NCBI GenBank assembly: GCA_020073545.1
Contig: JAIQEZ010000047.1
Coordinates: forward strand, 1-34,215
Direction: 5' to 3'
DNA: 34,215 nucleotides
DNA from: Terriglobia bacterium
GTDB taxonomy: Bacteria > Acidobacteriota > Terriglobia > UBA7540
Made by a program: the position numbers and the translations under genes. The first letter of the stretch is position 1. Each line of letters starts with the position of its first letter. The notes under the pieces are model-generated. The model was not told where the DNA came from. It saw nothing but the letters and a program-made list of their open reading frames with translations, and made no database searches. Shown here piece after piece: positions 1 through 9,852 of this stretch.

Positions 1-256
1 ATTCTTCCCGGCGATTGCGCACCAGCCGGCAAACCCGCCCTCCGGTAACAGATTGATTTACAGGGGCTTAACCAGAGTTGCAACGGAAGGGAACTCTGGC
101 AACACAGATGCCTCTGCAGAGGCTGGAAGGCAATCGTGAGGCGTGCAGGCCACCGAGATCAGGGCCAGGCTTTCGGTCTGGATGAATGGGTGGGCTGCTT
201 GTCCAGGCTGCCAAGCGAAGCAACGACCTCGCGATACTCACGCTCCACCACGCGCG

Positions 257-326
257 CCAGCACAGCGCCCAAGCTGTGCTGGACCCCCAGTCACTGCGGC
301 TGCCCTTGACACGGGGGCAGCCGCAG
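257..326. repeat. Two adjacent perfect hairpins
   Basis: Two stem-loops lie back to back. The first has a perfect 10-bp stem (257-266 with 273-282, 6-nt loop). The second has a perfect 12-bp stem (294-305 with 315-326, 9-nt loop). There is no T-run after either, so they do not look like simple intrinsic terminators. They could be REP-type palindromes or part of a structured transcript. Confidence 0.55.
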
Positions 327-391
327 CCCCCCTTCAACTCTGGCGACCACGCCGGCAACCTAAGCTGAATTTCTCACCACGAACGGGGAAG

Positions 392-537
392 GGCGGGGTT
401 TTAACCCCGCCGTTAGAGGACCTTCCTAAATATTCCCATGTCTCGCGGCCCGCGCAGCCTGTCGGAACGAGCCGCGCGGGGCGCGAGACAAACAGAGAGT
501 TAGAAGCCGCTTTTTCGGCGGGGTTAAAAGCCCGCCC
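392..537. repeat. Composite palindromic repeat (BIME-like)
   Basis: Two closely related short palindromes bracket a larger hairpin. The left unit (392-411) is a perfect 20-nt palindrome, a GGCGGGG arm meeting a CCCCGCC arm across a TTTTAA centre. The right unit (about 517-537) has the same arm with a TTAAAA centre. Between them, 440-455 pairs with 474-489 with one mismatch over 16 bp. The layout resembles a mosaic of REP-type elements. No mobile-element gene is nearby. Confidence 0.5.
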
Positions 538-629
538 GCCCTCCCGCCGGATCAAAAGCAGCACAGCGTGGTCAGAAACTCAGCCTGAGGGTATTTCCTT
601 TGGAGGGAGTCGTGAATCTGAGGGCAAAT

Positions 630-704
630 TGGTGAGCCGGCTGGGACTCGAACCCAGAACCCCTGCCTTAAAAGGGCAGTGCTCTACCATTGAGCTACCG
701 GCCC
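630..704 (-). tRNA. tRNA-Lys (anticodon TTT)
   Basis: Read on the minus strand, the segment folds as a 75-nt cloverleaf. The 7-bp acceptor stem is complete with one G-U pair. The D-arm is GCTC/GAGC, the anticodon stem CTGCC/GGCAG has loop CTTTTAA (anticodon TTT), and the T-arm has TTCGAGT in its loop. The CCA end is encoded (630-632). It should decode lysine AAA/AAG codons. Confidence 0.97.
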
Positions 705-980
705 GGCAATTCATCACGTGCGGGCTTCAGCACCGCGACGCATCAGCGCGAACTTCCTCTCACGCCTCAAGCCAACCATGCGGAGTCCATCGTTACAAAG
801 CTACATCACCCCGCCCCTTTTCGTAAACCCCAAAAAGTGCGCGAGGAGGAAGTTCAGAGCCCGTCGCCACCCTCTGCGTTGATTCTTGCTGGAGCCGAGT
901 TGGGCAACCCAAAGCGGAGGGTTCCTTCCGTCGACGCCTCAGGGCGCGGCTTGAATCCCTCAGGGTCGTGCCCTGCTAGC

Positions 981-1886
981 TCAGGCGATCAACTTTTCGA
1001 GGTAAGCTTTTTCCTTCTTGAGGTCCTCAAGCTGCTTGGGCCCGGAAATCTCCCGCTCGATGGTGAGCGCCCCGGTGTATCCCATTTGCTTCAGGCGTGG
1101 AATCAGCCTGGGGAAATTCGCTTTGCCCTGCCCGATGGGTACCTCTTCGCCGAGTCTCTTGGGATCGGTCGGAAACAGTCCGTCCTTGGCGTGGACGCCG
1201 CGCACCAGTTTTCCCAGTACATCGAGCGCATCCAGAGGATTGCCCTTGCCGTAAAGGATCAAGTTGGCGGTATCCAGGTTCACGAACTGGTTGTCGAGGC
1301 CCACGTCCGTGATGGCGCGGAGCATGGTGATGGGTGTTTCCTGCCCAGTCTCGTAGAGCATCATCTGGCCATTGCCCTTGAGGTGAGTTGCCACTTGGCG
1401 GAGCGCCTCCACCACTCCTGGATATTCGGGGTCGTTGGGATTTTCAGGAATGAACCCGTAATGCGTGTGGAAGGCGGGAACGCCCAGCCGCTTGGCGAAA
1501 TCGGAGGCGCGTCGGAAGTTGTCGATGCGCTGCTGGCGATACTTTCTGGGTACCACGCCGATGGTCAGGGGGCCTTGGTAGAAATCATACACATTGGGCG
1601 GGCCGCCCGAGGAATTAATGGCCGTGACCTCGATGCCGTACTTTTCGATGGCGTCCTTGAGGGCCGTGTACACCCGATCCGAGAAGTCGTCGGTGGAAGC
1701 TTGACACGTTGGGATGCCCAGATCGTGGACAAGCTTGAGGGCCTTGTCGGCGTCCTCTTCGACGCTGACGATTAATCCCAGGCGCAGCCGCTGCCCGGCA
1801 GGCGCGGCCGGCATACCCGCCATGAGTCCCGCTGCACCAGCGGCCGCAGAAACTTGCAGAAAGCGACGACGACTAAAGTCTTCCAT
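981..1886 (-). CDS. Tat-exported sugar phosphate isomerase/epimerase-like TIM barrel
   Basis: A 301-residue protein of the xylose-isomerase-like TIM-barrel superfamily (AP endonuclease family 2 fold). Residues 5-10 (SRRRFL) followed by an Ala/Gly-rich hydrophobic stretch to about residue 31 form a twin-arginine signal, so the mature protein should act outside the cytoplasm. Likely metal ligands of the fold are visible: E179 (LYE), D205 (NLD), H232 (VHAKDG) and E277 (TIERE). The substrate cannot be read from sequence; relatives handle keto-sugars or inositol derivatives. The chosen ATG has a GGGGG-containing ribosome binding site just upstream on the minus strand. The gene diverges from the Sir2 operon. 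A TatA gene occurs later in the window, consistent with Tat export. Confidence 0.85.
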   Translation of the reverse strand: MEDFSRRRFLQVSAAAGAAGLMAGMPAAPAGQRLRLGLIVSVEEDADKALKLVHDLGIPTCQASTDDFSDRVYTALKDAIEKYGIEVTAINSSGGPPNVYDFYQGPLTIGVVPRKYRQQRIDNFRRASDFAKRLGVPAFHTHYGFIPENPNDPEYPGVVEALRQVATHLKGNGQMMLYETGQETPITMLRAITDVGLDNQFVNLDTANLILYGKGNPLDALDVLGKLVRGVHAKDGLFPTDPKRLGEEVPIGQGKANFPRLIPRLKQMGYTGALTIEREISGPKQLEDLKKEKAYLEKLIA

Positions 1887-1985
1887 TGACTGCCCCCTTT
1901 TTGCAGAAATGCCGTACGGCTTGGCGCCGCACGCACCGATCCTGCTTCAACACATTGACAACCTTTTGCGCTAGAGCATAGTATC

Positions 1986-2017
1986 CAATTCTCGGCTGAA
2001 TTTCTCGCCGAGAATTG
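1986..2017. promoter_or_regulatory. 11-bp inverted repeat in the divergent intergenic region
   Basis: CAATTCTCGGC at 1986-1996 is repeated in perfect inverse at 2007-2017 with a 10-bp spacer. It lies between the divergent TIM-barrel and Sir2 genes and touches the possible Sir2 start codons. It could be an operator for a dimeric regulator or, as RNA, a hairpin over the Sir2 translation start. Function is inferred from position only. Confidence 0.5.
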
Positions 2018-2026
2018 CCAAATCTT

Positions 2027-2746
2027 GTGGACAACTCGCCGGGGACGTTGCGGACAATTCTGGAGGCCGCGCGGATTGTGGCCTTCACGGGAGCGGGCAT
2101 CTCCGCCGAGAGCGGCATTCCGACGTTTCGCGGACCCAACGGACTCTGGCGGAGTTTTTCACCTGAGAAGCTCGCGTCCCCGGAGGCCTTCGCCGACGAT
2201 CCTCGCTTGGTCTGGGAATGGTACGACTGGCGGCGACAGATCATCCACAAAGCGCAGCCGAATCCCGGGCATCGAGCCCTGGCGGAGATGGAAGGGCGAG
2301 CGGTGGGACGCTTCACTCTCGTAACCCAGAACGTGGACGGGCTTCATGACCGCGCCGGCAGCCGCAACATCGTGAAGTTGCACGGGGACATCTGGCAGGT
2401 GCGGTGCACCGCGTGTGCTGTGCAAGAACAGAATGACCAGGTGCCGATGGACCCGCTGCCCCCGCGCTGCCGGTGTGGAGCGCTGCTGCGTCCAGCCGTC
2501 GTTTGGTTTGGTGAAGCCCTTCCGGCAGACGCGTGGGGACGAGCCTTGGAGGCCGCCGCGCAGGCGCAGGTTTTTCTGGTCATCGGGACCTCTGCAACCG
2601 TCTACCCTGCCGCCGGGCTCGTGCAGGTTGCTCGCAAGTCCGGCGCCCGGGTGGCGGTTGTGAATCCTGATCCGACTCCCGCCGATCAGCTCGCGGAATG
2701 GGTACTCCGCGGTGCGGCCGGAGACATTCTACCGAGGTTACTATGA
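2027..2746 (+). CDS. cobB: Sir2-family NAD-dependent protein deacylase (CobB-like)
   Basis: A sirtuin that removes acyl groups from lysines using NAD+, probably cytoplasmic. The Rossmann signature GAGISAESGIPTFRG is near the N-terminus, followed by TQNVDGLH and the catalytic His in KLHGDIW. A zinc site is formed by C-x2-C (CTAC) and C-x-C (RCRC). A Y-x-x-R motif (YDWR) matches the pair that lets SIRT5/CobB-type enzymes accept succinyl or malonyl lysine, so desuccinylase activity is plausible. I prefer the GTG at 2027; a TTG at 2015 in the same frame is possible but lies inside the inverted repeat. Its stop overlaps the larC start (ATGA), implying translational coupling. Confidence 0.93.
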   Translation: MDNSPGTLRTILEAARIVAFTGAGISAESGIPTFRGPNGLWRSFSPEKLASPEAFADDPRLVWEWYDWRRQIIHKAQPNPGHRALAEMEGRAVGRFTLVTQNVDGLHDRAGSRNIVKLHGDIWQVRCTACAVQEQNDQVPMDPLPPRCRCGALLRPAVVWFGEALPADAWGRALEAAAQAQVFLVIGTSATVYPAAGLVQVARKSGARVAVVNPDPTPADQLAEWVLRGAAGDILPRLL

Positions 2747-3951
2747 GACAAGCCTACCTGGATTGCTCTTCGGGCATTAGCGGCGACATGTTTCTGGCGG
2801 CGTTGATCGACGCGGGCGCACCGGTCGATCGGCTGTTCGCCGAGATGAAGAAGCTCCCCTTGGGTTTTTACGAACTCAAACGAACGCGCGCGGTGCGCGG
2901 CGGGTTGGTCGGCACGCGCCTGGAAATCCGGGTACCGGCCGAGCAGCCGCACCGCACCCTTGGCGATATCCAGAATCTGCTGGAGAAGGCGTCGCTCCCT
3001 GAGAAGGCAGCGGGCCAGGCTCTGAAGGTTTTCAACCGTCTGGCCGAGGTGGAAGGAAGACTGCACAACATTCCTCCCGGGGAAGTCCACTTCCACGAGG
3101 TCGGGGCGGTCGATGCCATCATCGATATCGTTGGAACGTGCCTGGGCTTGGAATTGCTGGAGGTTTCGGACCTCGTCTGCTCGCCCTTAAACGTCGGCAG
3201 CGGGCGAGTCGAGGCGGCGCACGGCACTCTGCCCGTGCCCGCTCCGGCCACGGCGGAGTTGTTGAAAGACATTCCGGTTTACGCTACGGGCGTGGAAGGC
3301 GAGTTGGTCACGCCGACGGGAGCCGCGCTGGTTTCCACCCTGGCTTCCGGATTCGGTCCCCTGCCGCCCATGAAGGTGGGTTGGATCGGTTATGGCGCGG
3401 GGGAGAAAGATTTCTTGGACCACCCCAACCTGGCACGTATTTTCATTGGCGAGCGGGTGGAGGCCGTCGAAGGCCGGCCCGGCGCCCCCGGGGACGAGAT
3501 TGTTTCCGTTATCGAGGCCAATGTAGATGATATGAGCCCGCAGCTTTACGGATACTTCCTGGAGCAGGCGCTGGCCGCGGGTGCGCTGGATGTGACGTGT
3601 AGCTCGACGCAGATGAAGAAGAATCGGCCCGGGCTGACGATCAGTATTCTCTGTGAGCCGGACCGGAGCGACGCGCTCTCCCAGCTTCTCTTCGAACAGA
3701 CCACCACCATTGGAGTAAGAATTCACGAGGCGCGGCGGAAAGTGCTGGAGCGCGAGTTGGTCACCGTGGAAACACCCTACGGTCCGGTCAAAGTAAAAGT
3801 CGCGCGGCGCGAGGGGAAGGTGGTTAACGTGGCGCCGGAATTCGACGATTGCCATCGCCTGGCGACGGAAAAATCTGTACCGCTCAAGCAGGTGATGGCA
3901 GCAGCCGAGGCCGCTTACCAGCGCGGGAGTGAGAAGGCGACGGGGGCATGA
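2743..3951 (+). CDS. larC: LarC, nickel pincer cofactor biosynthesis protein
   Basis: A 402-residue protein of the LarC (DUF111) family. LarC is the CTP-dependent cyclometallase that inserts nickel into the pyridinium dithiocarboxylate precursor to make the nickel-pincer nucleotide of lactate racemase and related LarA enzymes. The diagnostic N-terminal DCSSGISGDMFLAALIDAGA, the HFHEVGAVDAIIDI segment and the EANVDDMSPQ block are all present. It is one uninterrupted frame, unlike the lactobacillal larC, which is split by a programmed frameshift. The start at 2743 overlaps the Sir2 stop and gives the usual N-terminus; the frame is open further upstream but lacks family sequence. The stop overlaps metG (ATGA). 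No larA, larB or larE is in the window. Confidence 0.93.
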   Translation: MRQAYLDCSSGISGDMFLAALIDAGAPVDRLFAEMKKLPLGFYELKRTRAVRGGLVGTRLEIRVPAEQPHRTLGDIQNLLEKASLPEKAAGQALKVFNRLAEVEGRLHNIPPGEVHFHEVGAVDAIIDIVGTCLGLELLEVSDLVCSPLNVGSGRVEAAHGTLPVPAPATAELLKDIPVYATGVEGELVTPTGAALVSTLASGFGPLPPMKVGWIGYGAGEKDFLDHPNLARIFIGERVEAVEGRPGAPGDEIVSVIEANVDDMSPQLYGYFLEQALAAGALDVTCSSTQMKKNRPGLTISILCEPDRSDALSQLLFEQTTTIGVRIHEARRKVLERELVTVETPYGPVKVKVARREGKVVNVAPEFDDCHRLATEKSVPLKQVMAAAEAAYQRGSEKATGA

Positions 3952-6131
3952 AGAAGTTCTTCATCACCACACCTATTTACTATCCCAACGCCCGGCCGCA
4001 CGTCGGCTCAGCCTATACCACGATTGTCTGCGACGTGCTGGCACGTTACAAGCGGATGTGCGGTTACGACGTGGCTTTTCTTACCGGAACGGACGAGCAC
4101 GGTGAGAAGCTCGAACGCGCCGCCGCCGCGGCGGGCCTTTCACCCCGCGAGTTTGTCGCCGAGAAGCGCGAGCTGTTTATCGAACTCTGGAAGAAGCTCG
4201 GCATCGACAACCTGCGGTTCGTTTACACGGATCAGCCCGACCACATCACCTCCGTGCAGCGCATGTTGAAGCTCGCGCAGAAGAACGCGCCTGGAATCAT
4301 CTACAAGGGCCAATACCAAGGCCGCTACTGCGTCTCCGACGAGCGTTACATTTCTGATGGTTCCGAACCGGCCGATTGCGATATCTGCGGCCGGCCCGCC
4401 GAGCTGATCAGCGAAGAGAACTACTTTTTCCGGCTCTCCGCCTTCCAGGAGCGGCTGCTCAAACTCTACGAGGATCATCCAGAATTCGTGCAGCCGAGCT
4501 ATCGAATGAACGAAGTGAAGAGCTTCGTGAAGGGTGGACTGCGCGACATCTCCGTAAGCCGCAGGCGCATCAAGTGGGGCATCCCTTGGCCGGACGACCC
4601 CGAACAGGTGTTCTACGTTTGGTACGACGCGCTCACCAGCTACCTTACCGGCATCGGCTACGCTCAGGGCGAAAACGGCGGCCCGGACTTTCAAAAGTAC
4701 TGGCTGCACACTGACGGGCCCGGCGAAGTCGTGCACATGATCGGCAAAGACATCCTGCGTTTCCACGCCGTCTACTGGCCGGCGTTTCTGTTGGCCGCGG
4801 GGCTTCCACTGCCCAAGACCATCTTCGCGCACGGATGGATTTACTACGAGCAAGATAAGATGTCGAAGTCGAAAGGCAATGTCGTCTACCCCGAGCCCAT
4901 CATCAGAGCGCTCGAGTCATTCGGCGCGCCGGGCAACGACGCCTTGCGTTACTACCTGCTGCGCGAAGCGCCGTTCGGCCAGGATACGAGCTTTTCGTAC
5001 GATGGGCTGATTCAGCGTTACAACTCCGACCTTGCCAATGACTTAGGAAACCTGGCAAACCGCACTACAACGATGCTCAACCGCTACTGTGGTGGGGCAG
5101 TGCCCCTTTTGCGGCGAGAAGAACGGTTCGAGCAAGACCAACGCGTCACCGAGAGTGCCAAAAGTCATACAGTGGCATGTCGAGATTTCTTTGATCGGTA
5201 TGACCTTTCTCGTTCGCTTGACCAGTGGTGGGAGTTTATCGGCGAACTGAACAAATACCTCGTTGTGAATGAGCCGTGGGCGGTTGCCGCTGCGCAAAGG
5301 TCGCTAGACCAGTCAGCGCCCGCAAGGTTAGCAAGCCACCGCCGTGACGCGATCCTTTATACTGCCGCTGAGGCCCTTCGGTTCAGTGCAGTTATGCTCT
5401 ATCCCGTCCTGCCGCGCAGCGCCGAGTCCCTTTGGACACAACTCGGTTGTGAGGAATATCTCGGAAAGATCGAAAATCAGCGTTTTGATCAGCTCAAATG
5501 GGGAGACCTGAAGTCTGGCACAAGGGTCGGCAAACCGGAACCCATCTTTCCCCGTCTCGACAAGGCGGCGACGCTCGCCAAGCTAGAAGAACTCGCCGAG
5601 GCTGAGCGCGAACGCGACAAGCCAATGGTAGGGGCGCTTCGCGAAGCGCCCCTACAGGCCAACCTTGCCGAGGCCGACCGCGAACGTGATAAACCCAAGG
5701 AGGCATTGAAATCCGTGCAAACAGAGAAAAAACCCGAAGCGGTGCCCACGCCCGCACCCGAATCCCGAACCCCGAATCCCGAATCCCGCGTCCCGACCCC
5801 CGCGCAGATTTCCATCGAGGATTTCGCCAAGGTGGAGATGCGCACGGGCGAAATCAAAGCCGCGGAGCGCGTTCCCGGCGCGACCAAGCTGCTGAAGCTG
5901 CAAGTGGATATTGGCAGCGAAGTCCGCCAGGTGGTGGCGGGAATCGCGGAGCATTACGAGCCGGACAAACTGATTGGCATGAAAGTGGTGGTCGTGGTGA
6001 ACCTGCAGCCCCGGAAGCTCCGCGGGGTGGAATCAAACGGCATGATTGTGGCGGCCTCCATTGGCGAAGAGGGCCGTCCCGTGCTGGTCACCTTCGAGGA
6101 GGATGTGCCGAATGGAGCGAGGCTGAAGTAG
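3948..6131 (+). CDS. metG: Methionyl-tRNA synthetase with C-terminal tRNA-binding domain
   Basis: A 727-residue class I synthetase charging tRNA-Met. The HIGH-type motif is HVGS at 18-21 and KMSKS is at 304-308. The zinc-knuckle region has C128, D131, C144 and C147, so the second ligand position of the usual C-x2-C is Asp. The anticodon-binding helical domain ends near residue 545. A low-complexity linker (about 545-620) carries repeated AEA/AEAD-RERDKP segments and a proline-rich ESRTPNPESRVP stretch. A Trbp111-like EMAP/OB-fold domain (IEDFAKVEMRTGEI onward, about 622-727) ends the protein. It is coupled to larC by an ATGA overlap. The linker contains a perfect palindrome described separately. 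Confidence 0.96.
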   Translation: MKKFFITTPIYYPNARPHVGSAYTTIVCDVLARYKRMCGYDVAFLTGTDEHGEKLERAAAAAGLSPREFVAEKRELFIELWKKLGIDNLRFVYTDQPDHITSVQRMLKLAQKNAPGIIYKGQYQGRYCVSDERYISDGSEPADCDICGRPAELISEENYFFRLSAFQERLLKLYEDHPEFVQPSYRMNEVKSFVKGGLRDISVSRRRIKWGIPWPDDPEQVFYVWYDALTSYLTGIGYAQGENGGPDFQKYWLHTDGPGEVVHMIGKDILRFHAVYWPAFLLAAGLPLPKTIFAHGWIYYEQDKMSKSKGNVVYPEPIIRALESFGAPGNDALRYYLLREAPFGQDTSFSYDGLIQRYNSDLANDLGNLANRTTTMLNRYCGGAVPLLRREERFEQDQRVTESAKSHTVACRDFFDRYDLSRSLDQWWEFIGELNKYLVVNEPWAVAAAQRSLDQSAPARLASHRRDAILYTAAEALRFSAVMLYPVLPRSAESLWTQLGCEEYLGKIENQRFDQLKWGDLKSGTRVGKPEPIFPRLDKAATLAKLEELAEAERERDKPMVGALREAPLQANLAEADRERDKPKEALKSVQTEKKPEAVPTPAPESRTPNPESRVPTPAQISIEDFAKVEMRTGEIKAAERVPGATKLLKLQVDIGSEVRQVVAGIAEHYEPDKLIGMKVVVVVNLQPRKLRGVESNGMIVAASIGEEGRPVLVTFEEDVPNGARLK
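5595..5695 (+). repeat. In-frame direct repeat with embedded 28-nt perfect palindrome inside metG
   Basis: Two similar 29-nt segments, 5595-5623 and 5667-5695, are offset by 72 nt (24 codons) and encode AEAERERDKP and AEADRERDKP. Between them, 5628-5655 is a perfect 28-nt palindrome (GTAGGGGCGCTTCG and its complement), translated as VGALREAPL. This looks like a dispersed REP-type element that was captured in a coding linker without breaking the frame. Confidence 0.8.
5755..5795 (+). repeat. Short CCCGAATCCCGAACC-type word repeats in the metG linker
   Basis: A run of near-identical words (CCCGAATC, CCCGAACC, CCCGAATC, CCCGAATC, CCCGCGTC) encodes PESRTPNPESRVP. It joins the synthetase body to the tRNA-binding domain. 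The repeated wording suggests slippage or repeat capture rather than selected sequence. Confidence 0.6.
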
Positions 6132-6164
6132 ACGGCAGGGACGTGATTAGGGGGTTCTCTCTCT

Positions 6165-6182
6165 GTCAGTTGTCCGTGGTCC
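6165..6182. repeat. Left copy of a GTCAGTTGTCCGTGGTCC word repeat
   Basis: Its GTCCGTGGTCC part (6172-6182) is the exact reverse complement of GGACCACGGAC at 6634-6644, and the remaining words (TTGTC, GTCAG) also recur in inverse near the right copy. The two copies bracket the four-helix-bundle gene. Confidence 0.6.
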
Positions 6183-6218
6183 TTTGCCCGTTGCATCCGG
6201 ATGGGAGGGTGTTCTGCC

Positions 6219-6629
6219 ATGGCGGCGAGGACCAGCTTTGAGAATCTGCAAGTTTACAGACTGGGTGAAAAACTGGCGGACGAAGTATGGACAGTCGTAA
6301 TTGGCTGGGAACAATTCGCAAAAACCACTGTCGGAAGGCAGATGGTTCGTGCTGCGGACAGCGTCGGGGCCAACATCGCTGAAGGCTCGGGGAAAAGAAG
6401 TTTCCAAGACAACCGACGTTTTGTAAGAATGGCCCGAGGCTCACTTAATGAGACGAAGCACTGGCTGAGACGGGCGTATAGCCGAGGCCTGCTGAGTACG
6501 GAGGATGTAAAACGGATTAGGCCTATCATCGACGAACTCGCGCCCAAGCTGAACGCATACCTGCAGTCCATAGGGAGCATGGAGACCATCCGAGTTGACG
6601 AGAACGGGGATAGAACAACTGACCACTGA
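6219..6629 (+). CDS. Four-helix-bundle protein (23S rRNA intervening-sequence/S23 family)
   Basis: About 136 residues, matching the family first found encoded in 23S rRNA intervening sequences and now common as free-standing genes of unknown function. The hallmark SVGANIAEGSGKRS segment and the FENLQVYRLGEKLADEVW N-terminus are clear, as is the K-HWLRRAYSRGLL helix. I chose the ATG at 6219, which has GGGAGGG about 8 nt upstream; an in-frame ATG at 6201 is possible. The last codons (DRTTDH) and stop come from a flanking word repeat, and the TatD frame begins within this gene's 3' end. Not part of an rRNA here. Molecular role unknown; relatives form pentameric bundles. Confidence 0.85.
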   Translation: MAARTSFENLQVYRLGEKLADEVWTVVIGWEQFAKTTVGRQMVRAADSVGANIAEGSGKRSFQDNRRFVRMARGSLNETKHWLRRAYSRGLLSTEDVKRIRPIIDELAPKLNAYLQSIGSMETIRVDENGDRTTDH

Positions 6630-7434
6630 CAACGGACCACGGACCGTTCTTCTCGATTCCCACGCGCATTTGGACGACGCGGCCTTTGACGCCGACCGCG
6701 AGGCGGTCATCGAGCGGGCCCGGGCGGCGGGGCTTCGGTACCTGCTCGTGGCGGCCGGGGGCACGGGTCCCGACCATCTGGACTCGCCGCTCGCCATCGC
6801 CGAGCGCTACGATTGGGTTTACGCCTCCGTGGGTGTTCACCCGCACGAAGCCCGGCATTTCACGGACTCACACGCCGCGAGAATCCTCAAACTCGCGCAA
6901 AATCCCAAAGTGGTTGCGGTGGGGGAGATCGGGCTGGACTATTACCGTGACCACTCGCCGCGCGACATCCAGAGACAGGTCCTGATTCAGCAGATGGAAC
7001 TGGCTCGCGGGCTCGGGCTTCCCATCATCATTCATTGCCGGGACGCCTGGGCGGACCTTGGCGAGACGGCCCGGACCTGCTGGAAGCCGGCGGGTCTGGG
7101 TGGGATTCTCCACTGTTTTACGGGAAGCCGCGAGGATGCCCGCAGGTTTCTGGACTGGGGTTTCCTGATTTCTTTTGCGGGGAATCTGACGTTCCCGACG
7201 GCCGTGGACCTGCGGGAAGTTGCTCGCCAGATTCCTTTGGACCGCCTGCTGATCGAAACGGATTGTCCTTATTTGGCGCCGGCGCCTTATCGCGGCAAGC
7301 GCAATGAGCCTGCCTACGTGCGCGGAGTCGCCCAGGAGCTCGCCAAGCTTCGCAAACTCACCGAGGAAGAGATCGGACATCAGGTGGTTCAGAATTTTGA
7401 GAAGTTTTTGCCAGGGGGGCAGGTTCGGGCTTGA
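6595..7434 (+). CDS. tatD: TatD family metal-dependent hydrolase/DNase
   Basis: A 279-residue TatD-type amidohydrolase-fold nuclease. Visible metal-site motifs are DSHAHLD (H23, H25), GVHPHEA, VGEIGLDYY, the IIHC strand, LHCFTGS and LLIETDCPYLAP with the RGKRNEP segment. TatD proteins are cytoplasmic 3'-5' DNases or RNases in quality control and repair. The only start in frame before the first motif is TTG at 6595, which adds about 16 residues encoded by the word repeat at 6614-6646. This overlaps the previous gene by 35 nt. The family normally starts just before the DSHAH strand, so the extension is unusual. Alternatives are an atypical CTG start at 6619 or a start lost to the repeat. Confidence 0.93.
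   Translation: MTRTGIEQLTTDNGPRTVLLDSHAHLDDAAFDADREAVIERARAAGLRYLLVAAGGTGPDHLDSPLAIAERYDWVYASVGVHPHEARHFTDSHAARILKLAQNPKVVAVGEIGLDYYRDHSPRDIQRQVLIQQMELARGLGLPIIIHCRDAWADLGETARTCWKPAGLGGILHCFTGSREDARRFLDWGFLISFAGNLTFPTAVDLREVARQIPLDRLLIETDCPYLAPAPYRGKRNEPAYVRGVAQELAKLRKLTEEEIGHQVVQNFEKFLPGGQVRA
6614..6646. repeat. Right copy of the GACAAC/GACCAC word repeat
   Basis: Short words AACTGACC, ACTGACAAC, GGACCAC, GGACC follow one another. GGACCACGGAC at 6634-6644 is the inverse of the left copy at 6172-6182. The stretch contains the stop codon of the four-helix-bundle gene and is read through in the TatD frame. Confidence 0.6.
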
Positions 7435-7470
7435 CCCGCAGGTGCCGGGAGGCCTCCGCAGGGCGAACCT

Positions 7471-9852
<2,382 letters not shown>

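Larger units (their letters stand above)
1..629. other. Gene-poor, hairpin-rich stretch
   Basis: I see no convincing coding region here. The open frames have skewed composition and no recognisable domain. Several perfect inverted repeats are visible: an 8-bp stem at 72-79/92-99, a 14-nt palindrome at 110-123, and the stronger structures listed separately at 257-326 and 392-537. The segment lies downstream of the minus-strand tRNA-Lys, so part of it could be that transcript's 3' region or an uncharacterised RNA, but nothing identifies a known RNA family. Confidence 0.5.

Noticed and set aside
143-826. A 227-codon open frame on the plus strand near the window start
   Set aside because: It runs across the minus-strand tRNA-Lys and several palindromes, has no recognisable motif, and its composition is that of a GC-rich chance frame.
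690-1775. A 361-codon plus-strand frame
   Set aside because: It is the antisense shadow of the TIM-barrel gene (981-1886, minus), which has a Tat signal, metal-ligand motifs and a ribosome binding site.
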